64,000 nt of DNA from Morinoia aosen (lineage: Eukaryota; Arthropoda; Malacostraca; Amphipoda; Talitridae). Below the pieces are notes generated by a model. That model saw only the letters and a list, made by a program, of their open reading frames with translations. It ran no database searches and was not told the DNA's origin. Position 1 is the stretch's first letter; every line of letters begins with the position of its first letter. The stretch spans positions 60,697,581-60,761,580 of the forward strand of contig CM059576.1 of the NCBI GenBank assembly GCA_030386875.1. The letters are read 5' to 3'. Positions 24,819-38,414 of the stretch are shown here, in pieces. Both the position numbers and the translations under genes were made by a program.

Positions 24819-27259
24819 GATGGTGAGGTTTTGGTACACATTTAGCCGGGGGGAAAAAGGGACTAGGCAAGACAGGAGCCTAGTTCTTGATCGGTGGGAT
24901 GAACGTCGGATAGAAAAGAGCAAACAGAAGAAAAAAGAAAACGTAAGCAAAGGAATCTATGTACATTTCAATAGAAAAAATATGCACATTGCTGTACTAT
25001 TTCCCAAATCAAGTTTCATATTATTTAAAATGTAAGTACGATTGAAAATCCCCTTTCGTAATTTGTAATGTTAAATTTTTCAACAACCCGAACAAGACGA
25101 CAGTGAAATGTATCTACACTTATCCTGAAATATTAGAAACCCACTTTGACCAGAACAACAAAGAAAACACATTTCTGGCCTTTAAATATCAAACAGATCC
25201 TTTGTTTACTTTTTCTAAAAAGAGTCGATTTCAATCATAAAAACTATAAAGGTGTGACGACTGAAATATTTACGTTATTCAGAAGTGGGAAATCTGAATC
25301 ACAAGGTTTCTGAACAACCATAAGTAGTATAATGAATACGCATAGGAACAGACTTTTCATTATAACCTAAAATACAGAGGGTCTAAGAAAATTATAAAAG
25401 AATTCTAAACACTTTTCCAATAATCCTTTTTCATTGTAAGGAAAAATTCTGATTGTCAGAAAGATTAAAGCAACCCCAAAAATCTAGAAAACTTAGTTTA
25501 GGTAGACATTTAGAACTTTTGAAATCCAATTTACTCAGTTCAAATCATAAAAAAGCATTTTGTCCCATCTGTTCCTCAAATTCACATTTTAAAATGAGAA
25601 TGACTTCCATACACCCTTGAGAATTTCATTTTCACATAAACTCAAGCATAATCATGCATTAAAAACCTGCTTTGGCGAGGTCAAACCAGTTCGACAAGCA
25701 AGCTTTCATTATTATTAAGCTGTGAAAGTTAACCTTACTCTCTGTATCTCTGCAATTATTTAAACTAAAGAGCGTGAATACTGTATTGTACTGTGTTTTT
25801 AAAAGTATATTCTGTCTGTCATTTATTCATAAATTTAGTTTTTTAAATAATAATCATAGCCATTTATTCACTCATTCTTCTTTGAAGTGCGTTCGAGGAA
25901 AATCTGCTTTTTTTTCTTATCGAAAGCTTATTCCAACAAGTAATTAAATATTATTGATCAAAATTTTTTGGTATTTAAAATTTTGTTTTCTTTAAAGGGT
26001 CTACATGCACCATTGACGTAATAGCATTAGATGGAAAAAAAACAAGTTAGCGGTTCTGACTTCAAGGCATCTATAACCTGAGAAAATAACGTCATAGTAA
26101 GAAAATGAAAGGTATATGTGCAACGATAATACCGATATTAAGATATATTTTATCCTATACTTATTCATATTATGTTCCATTTGGATGTCCTTTCGCTTGT
26201 AGCAATAAATGGTATATAATAAATTACGTGGTCTCTTTTATTTCTTTCCAAAACACATGAAGAAGATTGGTGATGATGATTTTCCCCAAAAAGGATCTTT
26301 CTTTAGAGGAATTCTTTTTCCAGCATTCTTGAACAATTATAGAAAGAATTCCTGCTCTCCTGGAAAATTGGGAAACCACGCACAAAATTAAATGTATTTA
26401 GAGCTTTTATGCATAAAAATTTATAAATAATCAATGATCAAATACATTTAAATTATGTCAAAGAAGGTGCTGACAATGAAGGTGGTAAAGAAATACCGAT
26501 TAAGAAAATTTTTTCACGCGACGCCTCGAACCCAACGCTCATTCTCAACGAATAATCGGTAACAAAGAAAATACGTTGAATTTACTCTGATTTGCTTTTC
26601 AGTTTTGATCTTTAATTTTTTAATTAATTCAATTAGTGGGCAACAACTCTCTGAGGCAGAACTTGGATAAAGACTTAATTTTGCTTCGAAATATTTCTAG
26701 GTAACTTGTTGAGAATGACCTAGGATTGGAAATGACCTGAATACAATGTTTTGGAGTAACAATTTCCTGCTGCATTCATTGTTGTTTAGCTTCAATAGAA
26801 AAGGCATTCCTAGCAATGACTAAGAGTAATGTAGCATTGGGTTAAGGTTTGTCAACTTGAGGTATAAAGTCTATACTCCTAATAAGCTGTTACAATGTTT
26901 AGTCAGTTTCAGACTTAAAAACAAGTTTTCACTACTTCGTTCCTCTTCCTATCTCATCAACACATTTGAGTATTTTTGGGCTCAGAAATATCAAAGTTGT
27001 CCACGTATGCATCTAAAACTCAAAATTTTGTATTTTAAGACAGTACGAGCTCATATGCTAGGTCTCTGACGCGCATCAGAGTGAAAAATGGGCCTGTTTG
27101 TGAGGCTTGCAAAACACTGATATCGAACGACAGCAGGGCTCACAAGCGTTTCGACGTATGAGTGTGCATCTGTGACACACGCTCGTTCACATCACGTAAT
27201 GGTAGTTTTATCGCTTTTTTAAAGCTCTGTCGAGAATTTCGAAACTAATTATTACGTAT

Positions 27260-27993
27260 TTAAAACTGTAAGGCGACAGAGGCCACAGAGCGTAAACCTT
27301 GCAAGAAATTGGCCCGAACCCTAGATTGCAAAGTTTTAGTAGAACCTACTAACTTTTCAAGTGCTAGGAAGTATTTGTAGAAATCTAATTTAAAAACCGG
27401 CAAACAAAAATCAAGAGCGTAAGCTAATAAATACTTTGTACGTTCAGGTAAAGATATTGCACTAAAGTTATGAATCACGTTGTTGGGGTCACATGGATGA
27501 ATATTGTTATCCACACCAAGGTTTTCAAGCTTCCTACGGTGAGTCTCGAGGGTAGTGACTCTGAAGACTTATCCGCTCTTCAACAACACCCACGGATACA
27601 AAAGGCATCAAAACACGTTAAGAAAGCTTGAACCTCGGCCTGTGCAGCATCCCTCAGGTTGGTTAGGTCACGAACATATTTTATTTTCTGGCGCAGCTCT
27701 GCTGTCAGCAACTTTGCTAGCTAATATTTGTAGGAATGGTACGTATGAAGAGACCTCTTATATAACTTGAACCTCAAGAACTATGGAATGATTCCATAAA
27801 TTTTACACTTTCTTAGAAAGTTAACATCCAGAGAGGCCTTCGTCAACTTACGGGATAGATCACAGTATTTTCTAAAGAGCTTCAAACCATCCTCGCCGTA
27901 TTTGTTTCTGAGATATTGAGGAAAATCAATTTTCTCTGGGTTAATTATTACGTAACTCAGCCACGCGTATTTAGAGGTCTCAAAAACTAGCAT
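27260..27993 (-). pseudogene. Penelope-like retroelement, N-terminal fragment
   Basis: Two minus-strand open pieces lie in element order. The first (27993-27781) includes KYGEDGLKLFRKYCDLSRKL and DVNFLRKCKIYGIIP. After a broken stretch, the second (27514-27260) reads NNIHPCDPNNVIHNFSAISL, then PERTKYLLAYALDFCLPVF and FYKYFLALEKLVGS. The pattern 'FLxxC+xxxIIP ... V-N-S---L----LL--GL-F--P' is the region just before the reverse transcriptase in Penelope-like elements. The reverse transcriptase itself is absent downstream, so the copy is truncated. Confidence 0.45.
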
Positions 27994-28467
27994 TCACTAT
28001 GAACAATTTAAAGTTTACCCGTAAGGTTGGAATACCGTAGTGATCCTTTAAGACGGCACGGCGCTCAAATACTAACTCACGCTCTCTCTAAAGAAGAAAT
28101 TCTGCTGCTCTCAGCGGATCTAATGATGAATAATTTTTTAAGCTTGTATGGTATTTTATATTTCATAGGAATCACCTTGAATTCTTTAGCCTTGTATTAA
28201 TGCACAGTTCATGTCGTCGTAGATTTTATATTGTGAATGTTTTGGGTTTTGGCTTTCGTCTTTCAAACTCTTATCTGCGGATTTTGCAGAGTTATTGTTG
28301 ACTGCAACATGAGGGTCATGCCCACATCAAATGGAAGCACTTACATATCGGGTTTTGGAGTAAGAGTTATTGACTTTCACAATTCACTGAAGAGAAAACC
28401 CACTTAACTCAACACAACATGGGAACTTATGGCATCAATTCACCGAACATTCATTGGTTCTTTACTA

Positions 28468-29390
28468 CAGGGTAAGTAAGGCATGTGAAAAGACCATACG
28501 CATGTATAAAAAAAAACAGAAAATGAAACCGTAAATTTATTTTTTTTTCTCGTAAAAAAAAATAAACAATATAATAAGCAACGTTTTATTCCAAATATCC
28601 TCCTTCGGCTTGACTCAATTCACTTTCGGACTCAATTCGAGTCCGAAAGTGACTGCAAACTTTGATCAGGTAGTCTATATTTATGTCCTCCATTGCTCAG
28701 ACTATTGCTTCCATCAGAGAGGATTTGTGTTATTAACTTCCTTTTCAACGAGGCCTCACACGTAATAATACAAAGGATTAAGGTCCGGTGAGTTAGGAGG
28801 CCATACGTTTGGTGTGACATGATCATTAAAATTTCCGGCCATCCAATCCTGGATTTTGAGAGCTTCATCTGGGATGTAGCCCATTCTTGTTGGAAAACAA
28901 AAGCCCTTCCATTGAGTACGCTGCCAATCCAAGGCTCAACCATGATTGTTCAGAGTCTCGGCATGGGCATCTGCATTAACTTGAAGGCCTTCGGGAAAAA
29001 AGAGAAGGCATAATGGGCCCTTCACTGCTAACAACCCCGAAAACCATCACTATGGCTAGAAACTTTGTTTTATTAGTGAGTCAGAGCGTTAAGAATGCTG
29101 TTTTCTCTTGCTCGAGGCCAATTCATCTCCATCGTTCTTACTCAGCTTCTCTCTAACTTTACAATCAAAAGATCCGGTGAATTCTAGAAACATTGCAATT
29201 TCTAAATTGCTGTGTTTCTCTTTTATAGACAATATTACAGCGTGCCTTTTCATTTCATTAGATATAGTAGTACCTGCCATGAGATGAGTGTCCTCAGATA
29301 CCTTACGCACCCTATATTTGGCGGATCATCACGCCCTGTTGGTATTTGTTCACCTAATATCGGGAGTTATTGGTCTGCAAATATTGCCTG
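28468..29390 (-). mobile_element. Internally deleted mariner element
   Basis: The low-coordinate end is TA/CAGGGTAAGTAAGGCATGTG (from 28468), a typical mariner terminus at a TA target. The other end near 29390 (CAGG-CAATATTTGCAG on the minus strand) is a poor but plausible match. The minus strand encodes pieces of a mariner transposase. At ~923 bp it is about 370 bp shorter than a usual 1.3-kb mariner, which matches the missing middle of the protein. It is flanked by ordinary AT-rich DNA. Confidence 0.75.
28632..29310 (-). pseudogene. Dead mariner transposase
   Basis: The N-terminal helix-turn-helix piece (29310-29089) contains MKRHAVILSIKEKHSNLEIA and then CKVREKLSKNDGDELASSKR. Only a few codons later the frame resumes as TKFLAIVMVFGVVSSEGPIM, so about 120-130 residues carrying the first catalytic aspartate are deleted. 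After a frameshift, VEPWIGSVLNGRAFVFQQEW follows, where mariners have QQD: the second catalytic Asp is Glu here. The following proline-rich PDLNP region is out of frame (YGLLTHRTLILC), removing the third acidic residue. The copy cannot be active. Confidence 0.75.
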
Positions 29391-31022
29391 GTGCACGTGT
29401 GATGCAGAGAAAAGAGAAGAAATTCTTCAATTTGAAAGAGACCTAGCTACGTATGTGTTGAAATGTTATAATTTTTTTTTAATCCTTCACCTAAATTAAC
29501 AGTAGAACACAAACCAGGGTTGATTTTCAATTTCTGTAACAATATTTTCATCATTTTTTGAAGGTTTTTGAAGTCACGTTTGCAGTTTCATGTCAAGGTT
29601 TAAGTAACTTCGTATGTAGAGAAGTGAGCCAAAGAGTGTTATATTCGAAGTAATTTTGTAGAATCAAAGCATCTCATTCGAACCTGTTCTTTCCTAAATG
29701 AAGCAACCTCTTACTCACAGTTCGTGAAAACGGCATTCATGTCCACGATTGTGTTCTTGGGTGCCAGTTTTAGGGAAATTTGTACGTTATATTACACTAT
29801 GTTTTGATGGATCCAAATTTCTATGGTTACTGATCCTTTTTCCTTGAATATCTCCATTAAAATGATTATTCAACGTATGGAACTGCAATTTGCAACTCGA
29901 TCGTGCAAAGCTTACACAGCTGTTTTTTATAAAGCTGGATGTACAGAGGCTTCTACCAATGATGCACGATTACTCGCACGATAAATTCGTTACTGATTGT
30001 TACTCTGAAATGAAACATTTAAGCGATATCGCAATAACCAAGGACTCTAGTTAAAACCAATAATAATTCGGTCGCTCAGCTTGTTCCAGTTGCCACATCT
30101 TTCATATTATTTACGGCTATATCGCTGCATCTTTGCAAGAATGTCATACCTCAAAAATTGCAGGTATGATTGAGTTGCAAGATTTATAAGAATAATGAAT
30201 TAATTCTGTGTCTTTTGGCAGTGAAGTTGAAAGTCTAAGTGCATATTTGGCCGAAAGATGGCGCTGGAAAAAGTCTTAAAATTATTAAAGTTACAGTATA
30301 TGGCTTACATACTTTAAAATGCTTCTTCTGAAAAATCGCGAAATTTGAGCTACGACAGTCTTGCAAAGATGTAGCGATCTGTTCTACTTTATCACAATCG
30401 ATTTCTTCAACCTACTATTTTTCATTCTATTCAGTTCCATCGCATTCTGCTCTTTTTCGTTCTGTTTTTTTATGTCTCATTTAAACGCCAAAGTTAACCT
30501 GAGGATGATGCCAATGATGAACAAAGTCCTAGCCTCCACAGCAGGTGATGGAAATCAAATGCGTGTGAACGATTTTGTTAAGAAAACACACATTCGAGGT
30601 AACTTAACCTTTACCTAACTGAAGACTAGAGGAATCTGGTTCACCCACACCAGAGCCCTCAGATGCCCCAGTGCTCAAGACCACTGTTGTGAGAAAAAAC
30701 GAAAATTGTAAGCTTTTATCGTAAGCAGTACACCTCACCACTCATATTTAACGTAAACTAAAATATTAATCACTAAAAATCAAATGAATTCTTGATGAAA
30801 TACCGTGACCGCCTAGCGATCCTCACAATTGAATAAATAAGCATGGTGGCTCTCTAGCAGTCCATTCAATTGAGTAATAAATAACATTCTTTTCTTATTT
30901 TTTGAAGGTGACGAAAAAAACACGGGCTGCTCTTATCAGGCGTGATATTTAGCGGTGCTGACTAGAACTAAGTTCTACAATCGAACTGCAGTGGTGAGTT
31001 GCAAACGTCCAGAGGCGATGGA

Positions 31023-31044
31023 GGGGGGGGGGGGGGGGGGGGGG
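31023..31044 (+). repeat. Poly(G) run, 22 bases
   Basis: An uninterrupted run of 22 G within a purine-rich GC patch. The exact length is likely unreliable in any assembly. Confidence 0.9.
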
Positions 31045-34000
31045 ACGAGATGAGGAGTAGAGCAGGAGCGGCGGAGGATGAGGAATTAGCCGGCTAGGCA
31101 ATGCGCAGTTCCATCAACACGATGTAACAATCGGAACCACCTTCCAAATGAGGCCGTATATGGTACCCACACGGAAAATTGATTGTGAGAGACTGGCTGC
31201 CATCCACCGATCACACTCATTGAAACTGTAAACTAAGCTCAGCATTTAATTAGAAATGTCGAAAAATGATTAAGTTACGAGCTTTGCTGCGGTCGGTGTC
31301 TGGTGTGCAGGGCTGACGGTGCTCTGGTGTGAGCAGCTGCAGCCGTCTCGGCCGTTTTATCCTCCGAATGATTTAAGGAGGTTACTGATCCTGTTGAATT
31401 TGAGCGATATCAACCATATAATAAGTTAAAAAATTATCTTTAGTGAATTTTCTTCAGGTCATGGTAAAATGCCCTGTGAGTAATTGCTAAAATAGATTCC
31501 CAGTAATGAAACAATACGCTAATCGAAAATGAGGTGTAGTGAAGTAAAACACGTGCATGAAAATATGCTCATCCTAATAAGTTAGTGGAAGGTGAATAGT
31601 TAATTCAGTGCGCAGCAAGGGGAGAAAGAAGAACTTTTATGTTTGTTAACTCCCGCACGTGAATTTTGCTTTTCTTAGCTAGACTTTAAAACTTTACAAA
31701 TATAAAATGGTTGTTAATAAAGAAAAACTGTCAGCATACTCCTGGACAGGGACAAAACGAAAAATGAAGTTCGTCAAGCATTATCCGGTAACAGGTCAAA
31801 GCTGGAACGAAGCTTAAATTTAAATAACTCTAAAAAATCTTACTCGTACTTACCTGCTAGTCGTACATCAGACGCCTCCTACAATTCTACTCATTCGGGG
31901 GGTAAAACTCATTCACGTAAACTCAGAGCGCTACATTTGTTTCGCTTCTGAGAGAAAGTTCCGACTGTCCATTAACTTAGAGGGCCTTCATTTTCCACTG
32001 TATTAATGCGGTCTCATTGAAATATGCTGTAAATAATTTTAAGACTACTGTCAAAAACGGTAGGCAAAATTTACCTTAATTTATCAGCATTGACCCACGG
32101 GATGATCATCATGATTCTGACGAGGTAAACGACTTTTAGCTCAACAGTCATAAAACTTATTTTCGTATATCTTTTAAAGACCGAAGTCACGATTAACAGT
32201 AACATAATTTCATATTTTCATTATAAAATTACTGCAACGTGGATTCAGAAAATAACCCATTGCATGTGATAAGTACACCAAAGAAAACACAGAGTGAGTT
32301 ATACCTATCAGATTATCTTATTTTTGCTTTGCTCAGGGATATATTTCAGTTTGCACTTTGAAAACAATGAGGATCGTTATCAATTCTCACGGAGTGGGAA
32401 ATCTGCAAGGCGAGCCGTCAAAGTGTACGTGAATGCTGTTAACATGGACAGTTCATGTGGATGGGGATTTGATTGTTATGTGCTTAAAACAATTTAAAAA
32501 GTATTATCTATGTGTTTCACTCTCCGAACAAATTCCAGGGGCAAAACACTGACGTTATTGGTATGAGTCGCACATTTTACAGATAATATTTATTACCTCA
32601 TTGGACGATACAATGACTCATCAAAATGTGTTCATAGAGTGACGGTGCTACGAAAATGCATGGACGTAAATTATCACATGTACAGAAAGATTGCTGAAAG
32701 ACGAGCCTCACATTTAGCACGCTCGCAGAACAGATAAGATTAGAGCACATGCTCTTAACACGTGAGCAGAATCATGCCGCGAGAAGAGCAAATGAACGTA
32801 TAGAAAAGCATTTGTACATGAAGAAGAGGCATGACACTAGCATTGAAACGTCGTGTGACTAGACTTCAATAGCGCGATAACACCAAACGATGACCGATAA
32901 TTAATTTTTGAATATTGGTAACGTGGGAATCTCGACATATGCGGCGATGCGTATAAAAGTTATGCTCAACTTTTGCACTGCAAAGTTGTACGAACCTTGA
33001 GGTCTGGTGTCTGGCTTTAGAAAACAGTTCTACAGTAATCAACTGGAAGATTTTCCCGAACGGCTTAGCTGAAATCTAATGTTTATAATCTTTATATACA
33101 GGGTTCCCGGTACTTTGTTAAATAAACTTTAAGATAAAGCTTGCCTAAAGATAAAGCTGGGGCGTTGAAATAAACACTTTTTACTCAATAACTTTGTTTC
33201 GAAAATGCTTCGTTCAAAATATTTGCACTTTAAGAGTGGCAGGAAAACAAATTTAGCGATCATTTTTATTAGGAACGCAAAAAACAGAATTGCACCCTCA
33301 GCTATTATGACCAAGCGAAGTAGATTTTTAAATAAGGTTAGGTATTTACAAAAGATGTTCAACATAACGGCCTTCGGTTGAGGTGCAGGTGTCCAAACAG
33401 GGGCAATGATTGTCGGACGCAATCGTACATCAGGAGTTCCACGAATCCCAGGGGAAGCCATTCTGTAATTATTCTTGTCAGTCTGTTTCTTGCATTTGTA
33501 ATTAAAATCTTTTCCTAATTTCAACATTTCATTTCCCTGCCTCTCTCAAAGAGCGGATTTTTCGCCAATACGTTTCGAATTTCAAGTCCGAAGCATATTC
33601 GACCACACGGTTAATGAGTAAGAAGTGTATTTCATCGGTTTCAACTTAAAGTTCATTGAACACAGTGCCGGTCATCCTTTGTGGTAAACTGAACGATTAT
33701 CATACATATAATAACTATAGTATTGATTTAAATACAATGCAGAAAACTGATAAAAAGAAAAATTGTATTCGGCACTACAGGGAGCACGTAGTACATGGTC
33801 TTCATTGTTACATTAAGGAAATGATAGGGATTTCACACAAGCTGATTCAGTTAATGTAAATTATTAGAAGAGTTCATATGACTCAACATTCATCAACCGC
33901 TGGAAGGTGCCTGCTTTACATTTTTGGTCCAAATAAGGCAAGAATTTGCCTGCAGAGAGAGCGACGGAAGATAGCTTGTAGTCGATTCTTGGAGTAGGCA

Positions 34001-37000
34001 GCTGTTGAAGTACATCAACGTTTAATGGACAAAGGTTTGGCTTGAAATTTCGAAATTGATCTGTAGTTTCCAAATATTTTTGCGTGAAATGAACCATAAC
34101 TCTATTGGATCGCGTTTACTAAGTATTCGCTTAAACTCATGAGAGCTGTTTCGTCATCCAATGTTTCTACTATGCAAGCAAGATTCAGTCACGGCTGTGC
34201 AACACTTGGCGAACGAAATTCGCGAAGTTTTTCTGGAGATTAATAACGAAAGAGTCTCTCAAATCTGTTGAAAAATTTACAAAGGAAATTGATTTTACGA
34301 CTGGGTTCTTCAAGCAAGGATTGAATTGAAAATAATCTCATTCAAGTTTACGTTAGTTAGGTATAGATTCCCTAAAGAAATGTCTCGGAAATATTGGTTT
34401 TCTCCTGTTCAAAATGAGTGTTTCTCATTATAAACACATGGTTGTTTCACATGGTTTTCTTTTATCAATATATTTGTTCCTCTAACGATGCATTCACAAA
34501 TATAAATCCCGTCAGAGGAATAATGTTATGATAAATGTGATAGGATTAAAAAAATCTTATGAAAAGGGTTCTAATGTAATTAAGACGAGAGCACTAACAC
34601 GGGAGTTCGATAACACCGGAGGAATTTCCTGTCATACAGACAGTCCAAAATTTAGGATTAACGCACAACAGATGAAATATTATCCCGTGAAAGACGGATT
34701 TCGCGGAATTTTCTGAATAATCCAAGTACCATTACTATGCTAAACTGAAATCTTATATTTTAAATTCCATATCACCAATATTATCTCGTTTGTTGACATA
34801 GAATACGTATCAGGGCGTTAAAAATTTGTTCAGTCGGTGACCTTTGCAGGAAGGCGAAATTATACCGGTTTTAGCCTTATAAGGAACGAATAAAGTGATC
34901 GAAAATTTTTCACCACACTTTTCATGCTTTCCAAGTTCAATTGAATTGTGTACAAGGCGTGATAAAATCAACAGTGAATAATTATTTTTTCACGAACAAA
35001 CTAAGAAGCTAAGATCCGATTTTGATTAATGTTCACGGAACTCTGGCCAGAATTGCCCCTATCCCAAAGTTGCTATTATGACTCGAGGCATGTTTGGAAA
35101 GATTTTTTCTGCTCCATCATTACCCTCTCAATGTCCGAAATGGAGTAGGAATGTATTTTTCGAAGAAAATTCTGCATTTTTTGAAGAAGCCAAAAGTTGC
35201 ATAAAACTAAATCTTGTAAGCATGGCAAGTGCATAGAAACAGGAACCTTTTTATAGGCCGATAATTCACGGTATAGAGGCCGGTTGTGACACTGGTGGGA
35301 ACAAATTTCGCATTCATTCGTCGATTAACAAATTATTAGTTAAAATACGTTTAAAGGATCCCTACGAGACAATCAGCCTCTAGGTAAGCCCTAGATTAGT
35401 CATTAGCCAGCTTGAATAGGCCATTTTTTCACTTTTCTGCCCGTTTCATCCGTTTCTGAGGTGTTAAGGATGTATTCACAGTCCTTAACCGTTCTGTTTG
35501 TTTTAAACTGATTCATTTTCACTCTACATCTCTCCAATTTCCCGGTAACAGCTTTCAAAGTTACCTCATTATCACCATGCACTGATTTTGACATTATGTG
35601 AGCATATTTTAAAAATTTTACAACTCGAAATAAAATTTGGTGTCCATGAAATGTTCAAAAATCCTAATGCGGTCAGTTATTCTACTTTACATGCTCATTA
35701 AGAGTCACAATTTGTTTGAATTTGACATCGTTATTGCGCAGAATTGAGTTTGTAAGAGTTCGTGAGTAGAGACGGAAGTGATGCCATCGATTAATTCACT
35801 ATATGTATAGGGCTATCTCACAAGGCTAACAACCACATTTTAGAAGACGAAAAAGTGAAAGAAAAACATATCTTCAAAAAGCTTATGGGAGAGGCCGCTG
35901 CACAGGAGCATTCTAAGATCAAATTGCAAAGAACGCTGAAGAATTAAGTAAAAATTTGAATACATCTAAAGGAACGGTTCATGGAACATCAAATGGTTAT
36001 AGTTTAATATGCGAATTGAAAAAGACAATAAGTTTTTCAGAAGGCCACTATGAGCCAAAGTTTATGCTGATCCTACTAACCTCATGGACAGTTCATACTG
36101 TTAGTGACATACCGAGCGTACTGCACTGACCTAATCGTCTTAAAATAACGCAAAAAACTTATTTGCCCCTTCCCGACCATTGAGTCTCTAGAGAAGATTT
36201 ACTCCAAGTCTATAAAGTTCCAAATTTATCACGGCATATAAAGCATTTGCATTTTGTGCGACGCCTTTGGACTTTAGAACAAACATGATAGAAATAGCAT
36301 TTCTTTAGGCTTGCAAGTGTTTTCAGCCTTTGCGCAATTTTTTTTGCAAGACATATGTGTTATCAGGCATTTTTTATGCGAAGTAAAGAGAATTAAAGAT
36401 TTTTAATTGAATCACATGGGGTAAAGATCTCCGTGGCCCACGTATTCCCGCTGAAGATGCGTTAATTCGTACTGAAGTGAGCGTGATGCAAATAAGACCT
36501 TGCAACGGCTTTATTGCAGCAAAAGCAGCTCATTCTAGCGTCAAATTGGCTAATAATCATTGTATGAAACTTTACGGTATGAATTGCAGCAAGCTAATAA
36601 GGACTAAATCAAGTACATACTAAGGGGAGCTTTAAAGAAAGAAGGCTCAACTGATGCGCACATTTCCAAAACAGTCACTTCCACGGAAATTCTTCCTGAC
36701 CGAAGGTGAGAAATTTAATCCATTCGGTTTAAAGTATTTCCCAAAGTGGCCACATCCATTTTTTGCTTCTCTGAAGCGAAAAGGACATTAGAGTAGTTTA
36801 CCCTTCGTGTAGGGCGAAAACCTGATTAATGTGTTTTAAATAGCTATGATGTTTCCGTTAAAATGTTTGGAAAAAGCAGTAGCGCAAGATCGATGACACA
36901 TTTAGGGACCTTGACGTACTGTAGCTTTGAAATTAAATTTGAATGGAGATGTGGAGAGGAAATAATTTCCTTTGTTTATACTATAATGAAAAAATAGTTG

Positions 37001-37071
37001 TCACATCCAATATTTTGGCTTTACCTTGAGGTTGATCTAGAAGTGATATAGCGACTAAATTCTGTACAAAA

Positions 37072-37130
37072 AATCGTTCATGTACAAAAAATCTTTCAAC
37101 AAAAAATCGTTCAACAAAAAATCGTTCATG
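37072..37130. repeat. Short tandem repeat around ACAAAAAATCGTTCA
   Basis: Four imperfect copies of ACAAAAAATCGTTCA-like units (variants CTTTCA and GTTCATGT). Confidence 0.7.
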
Positions 37131-37810
37131 CGTCGTAGTTCAGCTTACTGAAGAAGCCGTTACCACTTTTTTGAGGCTATGTTAAAAACAAATATTATTT
37201 TGAGCTATAATTCCCATGGTAGAATTAATATCTCGTGATGAGCCGTGAATATTATCCATTCTTTTTCTATTCGTTTTTTTCAATAACCTGTAGAATATTT
37301 AAACAAGTTTCAATAACTATAGGCCCTCCACCCTGTCATCCGCCTCTTACCATTTACTGGTAATTTTTAGATTTCGGCTAGGGAAATTCATGCGATTTTC
37401 ATTTGAAGAAATTGCAATTAAAACCTTCTGACTGCTTCTCTTTGAAAGTTTTTTAATAATATCTTAGGCATTACGTTAGGGTGAAGAAGAAACTCCCTCT
37501 CTCAAGATATGGAGAACATGGTAGAAGGGTATTTAAGCATACTTAGTTATAAATTCCCCCTGGGGTATTTTTTTAGAGCGCAGGTCATTCATCGTCAGGA
37601 ACTTCCGTCGCGAATCACACCACGACTTATGGGGAACGTCTACACAGATGAAAAAATGGCTGTCCCGTTTGTTGTATGGAAACTAGATCTATGAAATTTG
37701 ACATGCGTATGTATTTTTGATTGGGATATAGGTGCGTATCCCAGACTTTATTCAATTTTCGAATCAATTACTGAGATAATGGGGAAAAATGTGTGTATAA
37801 ATAAGGTATA

Positions 37811-38113
37811 TTCAAAAGCTATCTCCTCCGAAATTTATTATCGTATAGCAGTGATTTAGATCTCATTGAATGCGCAAAAAGTGTCTTCATAGCTGGACGT
37901 GGGTTTGTTTTGAAATCCGCAACGTTTTTTTCATAAAGTTTGAAATTGTTTTTTTTTGAATTATGCATTTTTCGGTAGATTTGTCAATGTACCTAAAAAA
38001 TTACTCTGATTTTCATAACGCACCTACGTCCAGCTGTGTAGCAACTTTTTCGCATTCAATGAGACTTAAATTATTGGTCTACGATTTAACCTTTTAGAAA
38101 GATAGCTTTTGTA
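37811..38113. mobile_element. Foldback MITE with TA-flanked ends
   Basis: The left arm (TTCAAAAGCTATCT, then GAATGCGCAAAAAGTG and CAGCTATGAAG-like sequence) is mirrored by the right arm (CTTTTTCGCATTCAATGAGA and AGATAGCTTTTG). TA lies outside each end (TA/TTCAAAAGC; CTTTTG/TA). The length of ~300 bp and lack of ORF fit a Tc1/mariner-type MITE, though arm identity is moderate. Confidence 0.65.
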
Positions 38114-38414
38114 CTTTTTACTTTCAACTTTTCAGGGAGCGCATTTTTGTACAATTTTTCATTTTTTTCATTTGTAAGCTATATTGCTCGGAAAAATTGA
38201 CGCGATTGACGTTCTAAAGGCTATCTGGAGACATGAATATCTTTTCGTGCAAGTTTTTTGTTGTTCCTTGAAGGAACTGGAACCACAGGTATCACAGATA
38301 CGTATGGAATTGGTATCACAGATACCAGTCGAGGAGAACGCTGCGGCGTCCTCCTCGACGCGCTCCTCCTCCTCTCGCCTTCGTTTCCCTCTCTCACGGA
38401 GCGAAGAACGTTGT

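Larger units (their letters stand above)
23844..27259. other. Intergenic stretch, no gene seen
   Basis: AT-rich. It contains a 15-bp tandem repeat (24146-24190) and a TA/GA microsatellite (24791-24818). No coding or RNA gene is supported. Confidence 0.5.
29391..37810. other. Intergenic stretch, no gene seen
   Basis: 8.4 kb without a supported gene. It includes a 22-base G run (31023-31044) in a GC-richer patch (30.95-31.4 kb) and a short CAAAAAATCGTTCA tandem near 37072-37130. The longest frame (132 codons, minus, 33129-33527) is not protein-like. A weak promoter or non-coding exon near 31.0-31.4 kb cannot be excluded. Confidence 0.45.

Noticed and set aside
27120..27180. Second hammerhead candidate (GTCGAAACG on the minus strand)
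   Set aside because: The CTGATGA half of the core is not preserved, so it is mentioned only as a possible decayed edge.
33129..33527. 132-codon minus-strand frame, the longest outside repeats in the central region
   Set aside because: It shows no recognisable domain, codon pattern or conserved motif. A frame of this length is expected by chance in this much AT-rich DNA.
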